Shown: piece by piece, positions 53,639 to 63,958 of the stretch
Layout: every line of letters starts with the position of its first letter
Position numbering within the stretch: position 1 is the first letter of the stretch
Assembly: GCF_902832845.1 (NCBI RefSeq)
Contig: NZ_CADFDB010000006.1
Span: 124,001-188,000 of the forward strand
DNA length: 64,000 nt
Direction: 5' to 3'
Source of the DNA: Burkholderia metallica
GTDB lineage: Bacteria > Pseudomonadota > Gammaproteobacteria > Burkholderiales > Burkholderiaceae
Translations under genes and position numbers: made by a program
Notes under the pieces: generated by a model
What the model was told of the DNA's origin: nothing
Seen by the model: only the letters and a program-made list of their open reading frames with translations
The model's database searches: none

Positions 53639-54877
53639 ATGGGTTATCAACAGGGTCTGAGCGGCCTCGCGGGCGCGTCGAACGCACTCGACGTGATCGG
53701 CAACAACATCGCGAACGCGAACACGGTCGGCTTCAAGTCGAGCACCGCGCAGTTCGCCGACATGTACGCGAACTCGGTCGCGACGTCGACCAACACGCAG
53801 ATCGGCATCGGCACCGCGCTGAACGCGGTGGAGCAGAACTTCGGCCAGGGCACGATCAACACGACGAACTCGTCGCTCGACGTCGCGATCAACGGCAACG
53901 GCTTCTTCCAGATGTCGAACAACGGCGTGACGACGTACTCGCGCGACGGCACGTTCCAGCGCGACAAGAACGGCTTCATCGTCGACTCGCAGGGCCGCAA
54001 CCTGATGGGCTATGCGGCGAACGCCGGCGGCGTGATCAACACCGCGCAGACCGTGCCGCTGCAGGCGCCGACGACCAACATCGCGCCGACCGCGACGACC
54101 AAGATCTCGGCCCAGTTCAACCTGAACTCGCAGGACACGGTGCCGACCAAGACGCCGTTCAGCGCGACCGACAACACGACCTACAACTACACGACGTCGA
54201 TCCAGGTGTACGACTCGCTCGGCGGCTCGCAGGCGGTCAACATGTACTTCGTGAAGTCGGCGGCCGGTACGTGGGAAGCGTATGCGGGCGTGCAGGGCGC
54301 CATCAACGATCTCGGCACGGTCAACTTCAATGCGTCGGGCGCGATCCAGAGCACGACGACGGGCACGCCGCCCACGCCGACCGCGTCGGTCGGCCAGTTC
54401 CAATTAAAGGTGCCGAACACCGACGGCTCGGCGACGCCGCAGGACATCACGCTCGACCTGACCGGCACGACGCAGTACGGCGGCAAGGACGGCGTGAACA
54501 ATCTCGCGCAGGACGGCTACGCGAGCGGCACGCTGACCACCTACACGATCGGCACCGACGGCAAGCTGACCGGCAACTACTCGAACGGCCAGACCGCCGT
54601 GCTCGGCCAGATCGCGCTCGCGAACTTCAACAACCCGAACGGGCTGGTGAACCTCGGCGGCAACCAGTATGCGGAAAGCGCCGCGTCGGGCGTGCCGCAG
54701 ATCTCGGCGCCGGGCAGCACGAACCACGGCACGCTGCAGGGCAGCGCGCTGGAAAACTCGAACGTCGACCTCACGTCGCAGCTCGTCAACCTGATCACCG
54801 CGCAGCGCAACTACCAGGCGAACGCGCAGACGATCAAGACGCAGCAGACCGTCGACCAGACGCTCATCAACCTGTAA
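53639..54877 (+). CDS. flgE: flagellar hook protein FlgE
   Basis: 412 residues. N-terminal MGYQQGLSGLAGASNALDVI and GNNIANANTVGFKSS, the axial-protein motif; a variable middle D1/D2 region rich in Thr, Asn and Gly; C-terminal QLVNLITAQRNYQANAQTI. Length is close to Salmonella FlgE (403). GAAACGGAGACC supplies the ribosome site. Confidence 0.95.
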   Translation: MGYQQGLSGLAGASNALDVIGNNIANANTVGFKSSTAQFADMYANSVATSTNTQIGIGTALNAVEQNFGQGTINTTNSSLDVAINGNGFFQMSNNGVTTYSRDGTFQRDKNGFIVDSQGRNLMGYAANAGGVINTAQTVPLQAPTTNIAPTATTKISAQFNLNSQDTVPTKTPFSATDNTTYNYTTSIQVYDSLGGSQAVNMYFVKSAAGTWEAYAGVQGAINDLGTVNFNASGAIQSTTTGTPPTPTASVGQFQLKVPNTDGSATPQDITLDLTGTTQYGGKDGVNNLAQDGYASGTLTTYTIGTDGKLTGNYSNGQTAVLGQIALANFNNPNGLVNLGGNQYAESAASGVPQISAPGSTNHGTLQGSALENSNVDLTSQLVNLITAQRNYQANAQTIKTQQTVDQTLINL

Positions 54878-54896
54878 GCGCGGACAACCGGCAGCC

Positions 54897-55655
54897 ATGG
54901 ACCGACTGATCTACACGGCGATGACGGGCGCGTCGCAGTCGCTCGACCAGCAGGCGATCGTCGCGAACAACCTCGCGAACGCGTCGACGACGGGCTTTCG
55001 CGCGCAGCTCGCGACGTATCGCGCGGTGCCGATGAATTTCGGCGACGGCAGCAACATCGACCCGACGACGACGCGCACCTACGTGCTCGCGTCGACGCCC
55101 GGCGCCGACTACGCGCCGGGCCCGATCACGCGCACCGGCAACCCGCTCGACGTCGCCGTCCAGGGCGCCGGCTGGCTGGCCGTGCAGGCGGCCGACGGCA
55201 GCGAGGCGTACACGCGCGCCGGCAACCTGCACGTCGACGAGAACGGCCAGCTCGTCAACGCGAGCAACCTGCCGGTGATCGGCAACGGCGGCCCGATCTC
55301 GGTGCCGCCGAACGCGGAAGTGACGATCGGCAAGGACGGCACGGTGTCCGCGCTGATGCCGGGCGACCCGCCGACGGCGGTCGCGATCGTCGACCAGATG
55401 AAGCTCGTGAATCCCGATCCGGCCACGCTCGCGCGCGGCAACGACGGGTTGTTCCGCACCGCCGACGGCAATCCGGCCGACGCCGATCCGAACGTGGTCG
55501 TCACGCCGAATTCGCTCGAAGGCAGCAACGTGAACCCGGTGACCGCGATGGTCGCGATGATCGACAACGCGCGCGCGTTCCAGCTTCAGTCGAAGCTGAT
55601 CCAGACGGCGGACCAGAACGAGCAGACGGCGAACCAGCTGCTCAATTTCAGCTGA
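54897..55655 (+). CDS. flgF: flagellar rod protein FlgF
   Basis: 252 residues. MDRLIYTAMTGASQSLDQQA, then NNLANASTTGFRAQLATYR, is the FlgF start; ends with VNPVTAMVAMIDNARAFQLQ. Distal side of the proximal rod. Twenty bases after flgE. Confidence 0.95.
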   Translation: MDRLIYTAMTGASQSLDQQAIVANNLANASTTGFRAQLATYRAVPMNFGDGSNIDPTTTRTYVLASTPGADYAPGPITRTGNPLDVAVQGAGWLAVQAADGSEAYTRAGNLHVDENGQLVNASNLPVIGNGGPISVPPNAEVTIGKDGTVSALMPGDPPTAVAIVDQMKLVNPDPATLARGNDGLFRTADGNPADADPNVVVTPNSLEGSNVNPVTAMVAMIDNARAFQLQSKLIQTADQNEQTANQLLNFS

Positions 55656-55695
55656 GCGCCAGACCTTACGCCAGCCCACGCAGGAGACCTGACAA

Positions 55696-56484
55696 GTGAA
55701 TCGTTCGCTCTACATCGCCGCCACCGGCATGAATGCGCAGCAGGCGCAGATGGACGTGATTTCGAACAACCTCGCGAACACCAGCACGAACGGCTTCAAG
55801 GCGTCGCGCGCGGTGTTCGAGGATCTGCTGTACCAGACCATCCGCCAGCCCGGCGCGAACTCGACGCAGCAGACCGAGCTGCCGTCGGGCCTGCAGCTCG
55901 GCACCGGCGTGCAGCAGGTCGCGACCGAGCGCCTGTACACGCAGGGCGGCCTCACGCAGACCGGCAACTCGAAGGACGTCGCGATCAACGGCGCGGGCTT
56001 CTTCCAGGTGCTGATGCCGGACGGCACGAACGCGTACACGCGCGACGGCTCGTTCCAGACCAACGCGCAGGGCCAGCTCGTCACGTCGAGCGGCTACCAG
56101 ATCCTGCCGGCGATCACGATTCCGCAGAACGCGACGTCGCTCACGATCGGCAAGGACGGCGTCGTGTCGATCACGCAGCCGGGCTCGACCAATGCGGTGC
56201 AGATCGGCTCGCTGCAGATCGCGACCTTCATCAACCCGGCCGGCCTCGAGGCGCGCGGCGAGAACCTGTTCTCCGAAACCACGTCGTCGGGCGCGCCGAA
56301 CGTGTCGCAGCCGGGCCTGAACGGCGCGGGCACGCTCAACCAGAGCTACGTCGAAGCGTCGAACGTGAACGTCGTGCAGGAGCTCGTCAACATGATCCAG
56401 ACGCAGCGTGCCTACGAGATCAACAGCAAGGCCGTGACGACGTCCGACCAGATGCTGCAGACCGTCACGCAGATGAAGAGCTAA
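55696..56484 (+). CDS. flgG: flagellar distal rod protein FlgG
   Basis: 262 residues, the usual 260. GTG start with AGGAG 10 bases before. [20 protein letters not shown] and [20 protein letters not shown] mark the N-terminus, with [20 protein letters not shown] the FlgG-specific insert, and [20 protein letters not shown] at the end. Confidence 0.96.
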   Translation: MNRSLYIAATGMNAQQAQMDVISNNLANTSTNGFKASRAVFEDLLYQTIRQPGANSTQQTELPSGLQLGTGVQQVATERLYTQGGLTQTGNSKDVAINGAGFFQVLMPDGTNAYTRDGSFQTNAQGQLVTSSGYQILPAITIPQNATSLTIGKDGVVSITQPGSTNAVQIGSLQIATFINPAGLEARGENLFSETTSSGAPNVSQPGLNGAGTLNQSYVEASNVNVVQELVNMIQTQRAYEINSKAVTTSDQMLQTVTQMKS

Positions 56485-56504
56485 CCGGAACACCCGTCGT
56501 CGCC

Positions 56505-57197
56505 ATGAAGCAGGTTCGCCTCCTCCCGTCAGCCACCGTCCGCGCCGCGTGCGCGGTCGCGGTGGCGGCGCTCGCCGCCGGTTGCGCGCAGATCCCGCGC
56601 GACCCGATCATCCAGCAGCCGATGACGGCGCAGCCGCCGGTGCCGATGTCGATGCAGGCGCCCGGCTCGATCTACAACCCCGGCTACGCGGGGCGCCCGC
56701 TCTTCGAGGATCAGCGGCCGCGCAACATAGGCGACATCCTGACGATCATGATCGCGGAGAACATCAACGCGACCAAGTCGTCGGGCGCGAACACGAACCG
56801 GCAGGGCAACACCGACTTCAGCGTGCCGACGGCCGGCTTCCTCGGCGGGCTGTTCGCGAAGGCGAACCTGTCGGCCGCCGGCAACAACAAGTTCGCGGCG
56901 ACGGGCGGCGCGAGCGCGGCGAACACGTTCAACGGCACGATCACGGTGACCGTCACCAACGTGCTGCCGAACGGCAACCTCGTGGTGAGCGGCGAGAAGC
57001 AGATGCTGATCAACCAGGGCAACGAATTCGTGCGCTTCTCGGGCGTCGTCAACCCGAACACGATCTCGGGCGCGAACTCCGTCTACTCGACGCAGGTCGC
57101 CGACGCGAAGATCGAATACTCGTCGAAGGGCTACATCAACGAAGCCGAGACGATGGGCTGGCTGCAGCGCTTCTTCCTCAACATCGCGCCGTGGTGA
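56505..57197 (+). CDS. flgH: flagellar L-ring lipoprotein FlgH
   Basis: 230 residues. Lipoprotein signal with lipobox LAAGC (Cys at about 27), so anchored in the outer membrane. [20 protein letters not shown] and [18 protein letters not shown] are the family hallmarks; ends [18 protein letters not shown]. Forms the L ring. Confidence 0.95.
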   Translation: MKQVRLLPSATVRAACAVAVAALAAGCAQIPRDPIIQQPMTAQPPVPMSMQAPGSIYNPGYAGRPLFEDQRPRNIGDILTIMIAENINATKSSGANTNRQGNTDFSVPTAGFLGGLFAKANLSAAGNNKFAATGGASAANTFNGTITVTVTNVLPNGNLVVSGEKQMLINQGNEFVRFSGVVNPNTISGANSVYSTQVADAKIEYSSKGYINEAETMGWLQRFFLNIAPW

Positions 57198-57202
57198 CGA
57201 CG

Positions 57203-58387
57203 ATGCGCAACACGCCTTTCCACCGCCTGCCGGCCCGCGCGCGCACCGCCGCGCGGCTCGCCGTCGCGTTCGCGGCCGTGGCCGCGGCGTGCATGTTCGG
57301 CGCGGCGCCCGCGCACGCGGAACGCCTGAAGGATCTCGCGCAGATCCAGGGCGTGCGCGACAACCCGCTGATCGGCTACGGCCTCGTCGTCGGCCTCGAC
57401 GGCACGGGCGACCAGACGATGCAGACGCCGTTCACGACGCAGACGCTCGCGAACATGCTCGCGAACCTCGGCATCTCGATCAACAACGGTTCGGCCAACG
57501 GCGGCCCGTCGTCGCTGAACAACATGCAGCTGAAGAACGTCGCGGCCGTGATGGTGACGGCTACGCTGCCGCCGTTCGCGCGGCCCGGCGAGGCGCTCGA
57601 CGTGACCGTGTCGTCGCTCGGCAACGCGAAGAGCCTGCGCGGCGGCACGCTGCTGCTCACGCCGCTCAAGGGCGCGGACGGCCAGGTCTATGCGCTCGCG
57701 CAGGGCAACATGGCGGTCGGCGGCGCGGGCGCGAGCGCGAACGGCAGCCGCGTACAGGTGAACCAGCTCGCGGCCGGCCGGATCGTCGGCGGCGCGATCG
57801 TCGAGCGTTCGGTGCCGAACGCGATCGCGCAGATGAACGGCGTGCTGCAGCTGCAGCTGAACGACATGGACTACGGCACCGCGCAGCGGATCGTGTCCGC
57901 GGTCAATTCGAGTTTCGGCCCGGGCACCGCGACCGCGCTCGACGGCCGCACGATTCAGCTCGCGGCGCCGGCCGATTCGGCGCAGCAGGTCGCGTTCATG
58001 GCGCGGCTGCAGAACCTCGACGTGAGCCCGGACAAGGCCGCGGCGAAGGTGATCCTGAACGCGCGCACCGGCTCGATCGTGATGAACCAGATGGTCACGC
58101 TGCAGAGCTGCGCGGTCGCGCACGGCAACCTGTCGGTCGTCGTCAACACGCAGCCGGTGGTGTCGCAGCCGGGGCCGTTCTCGAACGGGCAGACGGTGGT
58201 CGCGCAGCAGTCGCAGATCCAGCTCAAGCAGGACAACGGCGCGCTGAAGATGGTGACGGCCGGCGCGAACCTCGCCGACGTCGTGAAGGCGCTGAACACG
58301 CTCGGCGCGACGCCCGCGGACCTGATGTCGATCCTGCAGGCGATGAAGGCCGCCGGCGCGCTGCGCGCCGACCTGGAGATCATCTAA
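57203..58387 (+). CDS. flgI: flagellar P-ring protein FlgI
   Basis: 394 residues. Signal peptide ending GAAPAHA before [35 protein letters not shown] is the family signature near residues 57-76. Exported by Sec and assembled around the rod with FlgA help. Start at 57203 is 5 bases after the flgH stop; GTG codons just upstream are less likely. Confidence 0.95.
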   Translation: MRNTPFHRLPARARTAARLAVAFAAVAAACMFGAAPAHAERLKDLAQIQGVRDNPLIGYGLVVGLDGTGDQTMQTPFTTQTLANMLANLGISINNGSANGGPSSLNNMQLKNVAAVMVTATLPPFARPGEALDVTVSSLGNAKSLRGGTLLLTPLKGADGQVYALAQGNMAVGGAGASANGSRVQVNQLAAGRIVGGAIVERSVPNAIAQMNGVLQLQLNDMDYGTAQRIVSAVNSSFGPGTATALDGRTIQLAAPADSAQQVAFMARLQNLDVSPDKAAAKVILNARTGSIVMNQMVTLQSCAVAHGNLSVVVNTQPVVSQPGPFSNGQTVVAQQSQIQLKQDNGALKMVTAGANLADVVKALNTLGATPADLMSILQAMKAAGALRADLEII

Positions 58388-59371
58388 ATGGCAGCCACGC
58401 TCCCGAACGCGAACGACCTCACGCAGCGCTTTGCGCTCGACGTGCAGGGTTTCGACGCACTGCGCGCGCAGGCGAAGCAGTCGCCGCAGGCCGGCGCGAA
58501 GGCGGTCGCCGGCCAGTTCGACGCGATGTTCACGCAGATGATGCTCAAGAGCATGCGCGACGCGTCGCCCGACGGCGGGCTGTTCGATTCGCATACGTCG
58601 AAGATGTACACGTCGATGCTCGACCAGCAGCTCGCGCAGCAGATGTCGACGCGCGGGATCGGCGTCGCCGACGCGCTGATGAAGCAGTTGCTGCGCAACG
58701 CGGGGCAGGGCGCGGGCAGCGGCTCGGCGGCCGACGTCGGCGCGGCCGGGCTGGGCGCGGCCGGCCTCGGCGGGGCCGGCAACGAAGGCGGCCTCGCCGC
58801 GATGAACGCGATGGCGCGGGCCTACGCGAACGCGGCGAACAACGGCGGGCTCGCCGGCACGCGCGGCTACTCGGCCGGCAGCGCGCTGACGCCGCCGCTG
58901 AAGGGCGCGAGCGGCGTGCAGGACGCCGACGCGTTCGTCGACCGGCTCGCGGGCCCCGCGCAGGCGGCCAGCGCGTCGACGGGCATCCCGGCGCGCTTCA
59001 TCGTCGGCCAGGCCGCGCTCGAATCGGGCTGGGGCAAGCGCGAGATCCGCGCGAGCGACGGCTCGACGAGCTACAACGTGTTCGGCATCAAGGCGACCAA
59101 GGGCTGGACCGGCCGCACGGTGTCGGCGCTGACGACGGAATACGTGAACGGCACGCCGCGCCGCGTGGTCGCGAAATTCCGCGCGTACGATTCGTACGAG
59201 CACGCGATGACCGATTACGCGAACCTGCTGAAGAACAATCCGCGCTATGCGGGCGTGCTGAGCGCGAGCCGCAGCGTCGAAGGCTTCGCGCACGGGATGC
59301 AGAAGGCCGGCTACGCGACCGATCCGAACTACGCGAAGAAGCTGATTTCGATCATGCAGCAGATCGGCTGA
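58388..59371 (+). CDS. flgJ: flagellar rod assembly muramidase FlgJ
   Basis: 327 residues, two domains. N-terminal rod-cap part has AVAGQFDAMFTQMMLKSMRD near 38-57. The linker is Gly/Ala-rich (145-170). The C-terminal glucosaminidase carries FIVGQAALESGWGKREI near 205-221 (catalytic Glu) and SYNVFGIKATKGWTG near 229-243. Cuts peptidoglycan so the rod can pass. Starts right after the flgI stop (no gap). Confidence 0.95.
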   Translation: MAATLPNANDLTQRFALDVQGFDALRAQAKQSPQAGAKAVAGQFDAMFTQMMLKSMRDASPDGGLFDSHTSKMYTSMLDQQLAQQMSTRGIGVADALMKQLLRNAGQGAGSGSAADVGAAGLGAAGLGGAGNEGGLAAMNAMARAYANAANNGGLAGTRGYSAGSALTPPLKGASGVQDADAFVDRLAGPAQAASASTGIPARFIVGQAALESGWGKREIRASDGSTSYNVFGIKATKGWTGRTVSALTTEYVNGTPRRVVAKFRAYDSYEHAMTDYANLLKNNPRYAGVLSASRSVEGFAHGMQKAGYATDPNYAKKLISIMQQIG

Positions 59372-59472
59372 CGGCCCCGTCGGCGACCGCCCGCTGCACC
59401 CTCTGGACCGCGCCCGGCAGCCCGCCGCGCGCGGTTTCAACGTTTGCGCGAAAATAATCCCCGAATTCGATC

Positions 59473-59499
59473 TAAACTTTCGGTCAGCACTGCCGCTAA
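59473..59499 (+). promoter_or_regulatory. FliA (sigma-28) promoter of ycgR
   Basis: TAAACTTT (59473-59480), 11-base spacer, GCCGCTAA (59492-59499). Seven of eight matches in each box. About 93 bases before the ycgR start. Confidence 0.88.
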
Positions 59500-59591
59500 G
59501 TGTGAGAGACCTGCGACCGGGCCCCCGTTCTGGCCCGGTTTTATCGCGCACCGGTTGCACGGGCGCCCATGACAAGAAAGACCGGCTAGCC

Positions 59592-60347
59592 ATGAATATC
59601 GAAACGTCGACGGACCCCAGCCTGGATGCAGGCCACTCCGGGCCCGACTATGCCCGCCGCAATCCGCTGGAAATCGGCGTGCAGCTGCGCAACCTCGTCA
59701 ACCGCGGCGATTTCCTGACCGTCCAGTATCCGGGCGGCCAGCTCGTCACGCGCCTGCTCGAGGTGGATGTCGGCGCGCGGACGTTCACGTTCGACTGGGG
59801 TGCGCTGGCCGAGCAGAACGCCGGCATCCTCGGCGCATCGCACTGCACGTTCGCGGCCGCGCCGGAGGGCGTGCGCGTCGAATTCTCCACGGGCACGCCG
59901 CGCGAGACGCGCTACGAGGGGCTGCCCGCGTTCGTCGCCGATTTCCCCGACGTGCTGACGTGCATCCAGCGCCGCGAATATTTCCGCGTCGATGCGCCGA
60001 TCGTCGATCCGTTCCTGTGCCGCGGCAAGCTGCCGGACGGCGAAAGCTTCCTGTTCGAAGTGCACAACCTGTCGCTCGGCGGCGTGGGGCTGCGCACGGC
60101 CGACGAACGCGTCGAGACGCTCGAGGTCGGCACGCTGCTGCCCGACGTCGAGCTCGAGCTGACCGGCCACGGCAAGCTGTCGCTCGACCTGCAGCTCGTG
60201 TCGCAGCGTTCGACGCAGATGCCGAACGGATCGCGGCGCTACCAGCTCGGCTTTCGCTACATGTCGCTGCCGGGCAGCGCGGAGAACACGCTGCAGCGGC
60301 TGATCACGCAGCTCGAGATGAAGCGCCGCTCGCTCGCGCGGGCCTGA
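59592..60347 (+). CDS. ycgR: flagellar brake protein YcgR (PilZ domain)
   Basis: 251 residues. An N-terminal YcgR domain (NPLEIGVQLRNLVNRGDFLT, near 23-42) is followed by a PilZ domain. QRREYFRVDAP near 122-132 supplies the RxxxR that binds cyclic di-GMP and NLSLGGVGL near 156-164 the D/NxSxxG motif. When loaded with cyclic di-GMP it binds the motor and slows swimming. Placed between flgJ and flgK with its own FliA promoter, so made late, with the filament genes. Confidence 0.94.
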   Translation: MNIETSTDPSLDAGHSGPDYARRNPLEIGVQLRNLVNRGDFLTVQYPGGQLVTRLLEVDVGARTFTFDWGALAEQNAGILGASHCTFAAAPEGVRVEFSTGTPRETRYEGLPAFVADFPDVLTCIQRREYFRVDAPIVDPFLCRGKLPDGESFLFEVHNLSLGGVGLRTADERVETLEVGTLLPDVELELTGHGKLSLDLQLVSQRSTQMPNGSRRYQLGFRYMSLPGSAENTLQRLITQLEMKRRSLARA

Positions 60348-60364
60348 CGCGCACGCGTCGGCCG

Positions 60365-60378
60365 GCCCCGCCCGGGGC
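60365..60378 (+). terminator. short GC hairpin after ycgR
   Basis: GCCCCG, two bases, CGGGGC, within a slightly longer imperfect GC stem, 18 bases past the ycgR stop. No T-run; weak candidate. Confidence 0.35.
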
Positions 60379-60471
60379 GGCCCGCGCACCGTCGGCGCAC
60401 CGTCGGCGGCCGGGTCCGCCGCACGCTTCGACCCGTGACGCGCGCACGCGCGTCGCGCGTGCATTTTTCCC

Positions 60472-60498
60472 TCAATTTTCCGAAATCGCGGCCGTTAT
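60472..60498 (+). promoter_or_regulatory. FliA (sigma-28) promoter of flgK
   Basis: TCAATTTT (60472-60479), 11-base spacer, GCCGTTAT (60491-60498). The -10 is good, the -35 a partial match. 56 bases before the flgK start. Confidence 0.75.
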
Positions 60499-60553
60499 AC
60501 CGGGAGTCACGCAACCCGGCGGCCGCAGCGCGGCCGGCTCATCAGGATCGCGC

Positions 60554-62536
60554 ATGTCCAACACACTCATGAACCTCGGCGTCAGCGGCCTGAATGCCGC
60601 GCTCTGGGGCCTCACGACGACCGGCAACAACATCAGCAACGCGGCGACGCCCGGCTATTCGGTCCAGCGGCCCGTGTATGCGGAAGCGAGCAGCCAGTAT
60701 TCGGGCAGCGGTTACATGCCGCAAGGCGTGAACACCGTCACCGTGCAGCGGCAGTACAGCCAGTACCTGAGCGACCAGATGAACACCGCGCAGACGCAGG
60801 GCGGCGCGCTGTCGACGTGGTACACGCTCGTCGCGCAGCTGAACAACTACATCGGCAGCCCGACGGCGGGGATCTCGACCGGGATCACGAACTACTTCAC
60901 CGGGCTGCAGAACGTCGCGAACAACGCGTCCGACCCGTCGGTGCGGCAGACCGCGATCAGCAACGCGCAGACGCTGGCCAACCAGCTCAACGCGGCCGGC
61001 CAGCAGTACGACGCGCTGCGCCAGAGCGTGAACACGCAGCTCACCAGCACCGTGTCGCAGATCAACACGTACACCGCGCAGATCGCGCAGCTGAACCAGC
61101 AGATCGCGGCGGCGAGCAGCCAAGGGCAGCCGCCGAACCAGCTGCTGGACCAGCGCGACCTCGCGGTGTCGAACCTGTCGGGCCTGGCCGGTATCCAGGT
61201 CGTGCGCAACGACAGCGGTTACAGCGTATTCATGTCGGGTGGCCAACCTCTCGTCGTCGCCGACAAGAGCTACCAGCTTGCGGCCGTCACGTCGCCGTCG
61301 GATCCGAGCGAGCTGACCGTCGTGTCGCAGGGGATCGCCGGCGCGAAGCCGCAGGGGCCGAACCAGGTGTTGCCCGATTCGTCGCTGTCGGGCGGCACGC
61401 TCGGCGGCCTGCTCGCGTTCCGCAGCCAGACGCTCGACCCCGCACAGGCCCAGCTCGGCGCGATCGCGACCAGCTTCGCCGCGCAGGTCAACGCGCAGAA
61501 CGCACTCGGCATCGACCTGTCGGGCAACAAGGGCGGCAACCTGTTCGCGACGCCGTCGCCGACCGTGTACGCGAACCAGGGCAATACCGGCAACGCGTCG
61601 CTGTCCGTGTCGTTCGCGAACGCGTCGCAGCCGACGACAAGCGACTACACGCTGTCCTACGACGGCGCGAACTACACGCTGACCGACCGCGCGAGCGGCG
61701 CGGTGGTCGACCAGAAGGCGGGGCCGATGCCTGTTTCGCTCGGCGGCCTGAATTTCTCGATCCCGTCGGGCTCGATGAGTGCCGGTGACAAGTTCACCGT
61801 GCTGCCGACGCGCGGCGCGCTGAACGGCTTCGGCCTCGCCACGACGAGCGCGTTGGCGATCGCGGCAGCATCGCCGGCCGTCACGTCGGCGGCGAGCACC
61901 AACACCGGCACGGGCAAGATCACGCTGGGCGGCGTAACCGCGGGCTATCAAGTGCCGACGACCAAGCTGACCTATGACGCGACGGCGAAAACGCTGACGG
62001 GTTTCCCGGTCGGCACCACGGTGACGATCGGCACCACGCCGCCGACGTCGGTCACGATCAACAGCCCGACGGACACCGTCCCGTACGATCCGGCGGCGGG
62101 CGCGACGATGACGATGTCGGGAACGGCCGCGGGCGCGCTCAACGGCGTGAGCGTCACGCTGTCCGGCGCACCGGCGACCGGCGACTCGTTCACGATCGGG
62201 CCGTATGCGGGCGGCACCAGCGACGGCTCCAACGCGCTCGCGCTGTCGAAGCTGGTCAACGCGAAGGCGTTCGGCAACGGCACGACGACGCTCACGGGCG
62301 CGTATGCGAGCTACGTGAACGGCATCGGCAACACGACGACCCAGTTGAAGTCGTCGAGCGCCGCGCAGACCGGGCTGATCGGCCAGATCACCGAGGCGCA
62401 GCAGTCGGTGTCGGGCGTGAACACCAACGAGGAAGCGGCCAACCTGATGCAGTACCAGCAGTTCTACCAGGCGAACGCGAAGGTGATCCAGACGGCGGCG
62501 ACGCTGTTCCAGACCGTGCTCGGCCTGTTCAATTGA
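60554..62536 (+). CDS. flgK: flagellar hook-associated protein 1 FlgK
   Basis: 660 residues. MSNTLMNLGVSGLNAALWGL and TTTGNNISNAATPGYSVQRP open it, and VSGVNTNEEAANLMQYQQFY with ANAKVIQTAATLFQTVLGLF close it; the middle is a Thr/Gly/Ala-rich variable region, which makes it longer than enterobacterial FlgK (about 550). Forms the hook-filament junction with FlgL. Confidence 0.95.
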   Translation: MSNTLMNLGVSGLNAALWGLTTTGNNISNAATPGYSVQRPVYAEASSQYSGSGYMPQGVNTVTVQRQYSQYLSDQMNTAQTQGGALSTWYTLVAQLNNYIGSPTAGISTGITNYFTGLQNVANNASDPSVRQTAISNAQTLANQLNAAGQQYDALRQSVNTQLTSTVSQINTYTAQIAQLNQQIAAASSQGQPPNQLLDQRDLAVSNLSGLAGIQVVRNDSGYSVFMSGGQPLVVADKSYQLAAVTSPSDPSELTVVSQGIAGAKPQGPNQVLPDSSLSGGTLGGLLAFRSQTLDPAQAQLGAIATSFAAQVNAQNALGIDLSGNKGGNLFATPSPTVYANQGNTGNASLSVSFANASQPTTSDYTLSYDGANYTLTDRASGAVVDQKAGPMPVSLGGLNFSIPSGSMSAGDKFTVLPTRGALNGFGLATTSALAIAAASPAVTSAASTNTGTGKITLGGVTAGYQVPTTKLTYDATAKTLTGFPVGTTVTIGTTPPTSVTINSPTDTVPYDPAAGATMTMSGTAAGALNGVSVTLSGAPATGDSFTIGPYAGGTSDGSNALALSKLVNAKAFGNGTTTLTGAYASYVNGIGNTTTQLKSSSAAQTGLIGQITEAQQSVSGVNTNEEAANLMQYQQFYQANAKVIQTAATLFQTVLGLFN

Positions 62537-62558
62537 CCGGATTCGAGGGATAGAAGCG

Positions 62559-63800
62559 ATGCGGATTTCCAGCGCCCAGTTCTTCCAGCTGAACGTTTCA
62601 CAAATGAACGATCAGCAGGCCCAGCTTGCGCAGCTGTATCAGCAGATCTCGAGCGGTGTGAGCCTGCAGACGGCGGCGGACAATCCAGCCGGCGCGGCGC
62701 AGGCCGTGCAGCTGTCGATGACGTCGGCGACGCTGTCGCAGTACGCGACCAACCAGAGCGCGGCGCTCGCGTCGCTGCAGGCCGAGGACCAGACGCTGCA
62801 GAACGTGAGCGGCGTGCTGACGAGCGCGCAGTCGCTGCTCGTGCGCGCCGGCGACGGTTCGCTGTCCGACAGCGACCGCTCGGCGCTTGCAACGCAGCTG
62901 CAGGGTTACCGCGACCAGTTGATGACGCTCGCGAACACCAACGACGGCGCGGGCAACTACCTGTTCGCCGGCACGAAGAATTCGGCGGCGCCGTTTTCGA
63001 CGACGCCGAGCGGCAGCGTCACCTATGTCGGCGACACCGGCACGCGCCAGGTGCAGATCGCCGATTCGAGCACCGTGTCGCAGGGCGACACGGGCGCGGC
63101 CGTCTTCATGTCGGTGCCGACGATCGGCAGCTCGCCGGTGCCGTCGGCTCGCGCGGGCAACACGGGCACCGGCACAATCGGCGCGGTCACGGTGACGAAC
63201 CCGTCGTTCGCGACGAACGGCCATCAGTTCTCGATCACATTTGGCGGCACGGCCGCCGCGCCGACCTACACCGTGACCGACAACTCGGTCAGTCCGCCAA
63301 CCACGACGCCGGCGCAGGCCTATTCGTCGGGCTCGGCGATCTCGCTCGGCAGCGGAATGACGGTGGCGGTGTCGGGCACGCCGGCCGCCGGCGACACGTT
63401 TGCTGTTGAGCCGGCGCCGCAGGCGAGCGGCGGCTCGGACGTGTTCTCGACGCTCGACGCGATGGTCGCGGCGCTGAAGACGCCCGTGACGGGCAACCCG
63501 GTGGCGGCCGCGGCGCTGAAGAACGCGCTGATGACCGGCTCGACCAAGCTTGGCAATACGATGCGCAACGTCACGACGATTCAGGCATCGGTCGGTGGCC
63601 GGGAGCAGGAAGTCAAGGCGATGCAGGCCGTCAACCAGACCGCGTCGCTGCAGGTCACCAGCAACCTGTCCGACCTGACGAGCACCAACATGGTGACGAC
63701 GATCAGCCAGTTCCTGCAGATGCAGAACGCGCTGACGGGCTCGCAGAAGGCTTACGCGCAGTTGCAGAACCTGTCGCTGTTCCAGTACATCAACCCCTGA
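62559..63800 (+). CDS. flgL: flagellar hook-associated protein 3 FlgL
   Basis: 413 residues. MRISSAQFFQLNVSQMNDQQ and LYQQISSGVSLQTAADNPAG are flagellin-like FlgL N-terminal motifs; the C-terminal helix has TTISQFLQMQNALTGSQKAY and ends LSLFQYINP. A Thr/Gly-rich insert fills about 190-290. Cotranscribed with flgK (22-base gap). Confidence 0.95.
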   Translation: MRISSAQFFQLNVSQMNDQQAQLAQLYQQISSGVSLQTAADNPAGAAQAVQLSMTSATLSQYATNQSAALASLQAEDQTLQNVSGVLTSAQSLLVRAGDGSLSDSDRSALATQLQGYRDQLMTLANTNDGAGNYLFAGTKNSAAPFSTTPSGSVTYVGDTGTRQVQIADSSTVSQGDTGAAVFMSVPTIGSSPVPSARAGNTGTGTIGAVTVTNPSFATNGHQFSITFGGTAAAPTYTVTDNSVSPPTTTPAQAYSSGSAISLGSGMTVAVSGTPAAGDTFAVEPAPQASGGSDVFSTLDAMVAALKTPVTGNPVAAAALKNALMTGSTKLGNTMRNVTTIQASVGGREQEVKAMQAVNQTASLQVTSNLSDLTSTNMVTTISQFLQMQNALTGSQKAYAQLQNLSLFQYINP

Positions 63801-63906
63801 TGCACGGCGCGCCGGCCGCGATGTGAGCGCACGCTTGCATGCGCGGCCGGTGTCGATCACCGCCCGCGCATGTCCCCGCGCGGACGGGCGCGATACCGGA
63901 TCGCGC

Positions 63907-63958
63907 CATCGGGCCCATTCATCGGGCCCATTCATCGGGCCCTTTCATCGTGCCCCGT
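63907..63958. repeat. 13-base tandem repeat downstream of flgL
   Basis: Units CATCGGGCCCATT: 63907-63919, 63920-63932, 63933-63945 (one change) and a degenerate fourth to 63958. In the 200-base stretch after flgL; no gene is supported before the window edge. Confidence 0.8.

Noticed and set aside
57131-59593. Open frame of 820 codons on the minus strand opposite flgI/flgJ
   Set aside because: Shadow of flgI and flgJ; composition dominated by Arg, His, Val and Ala, no domain.
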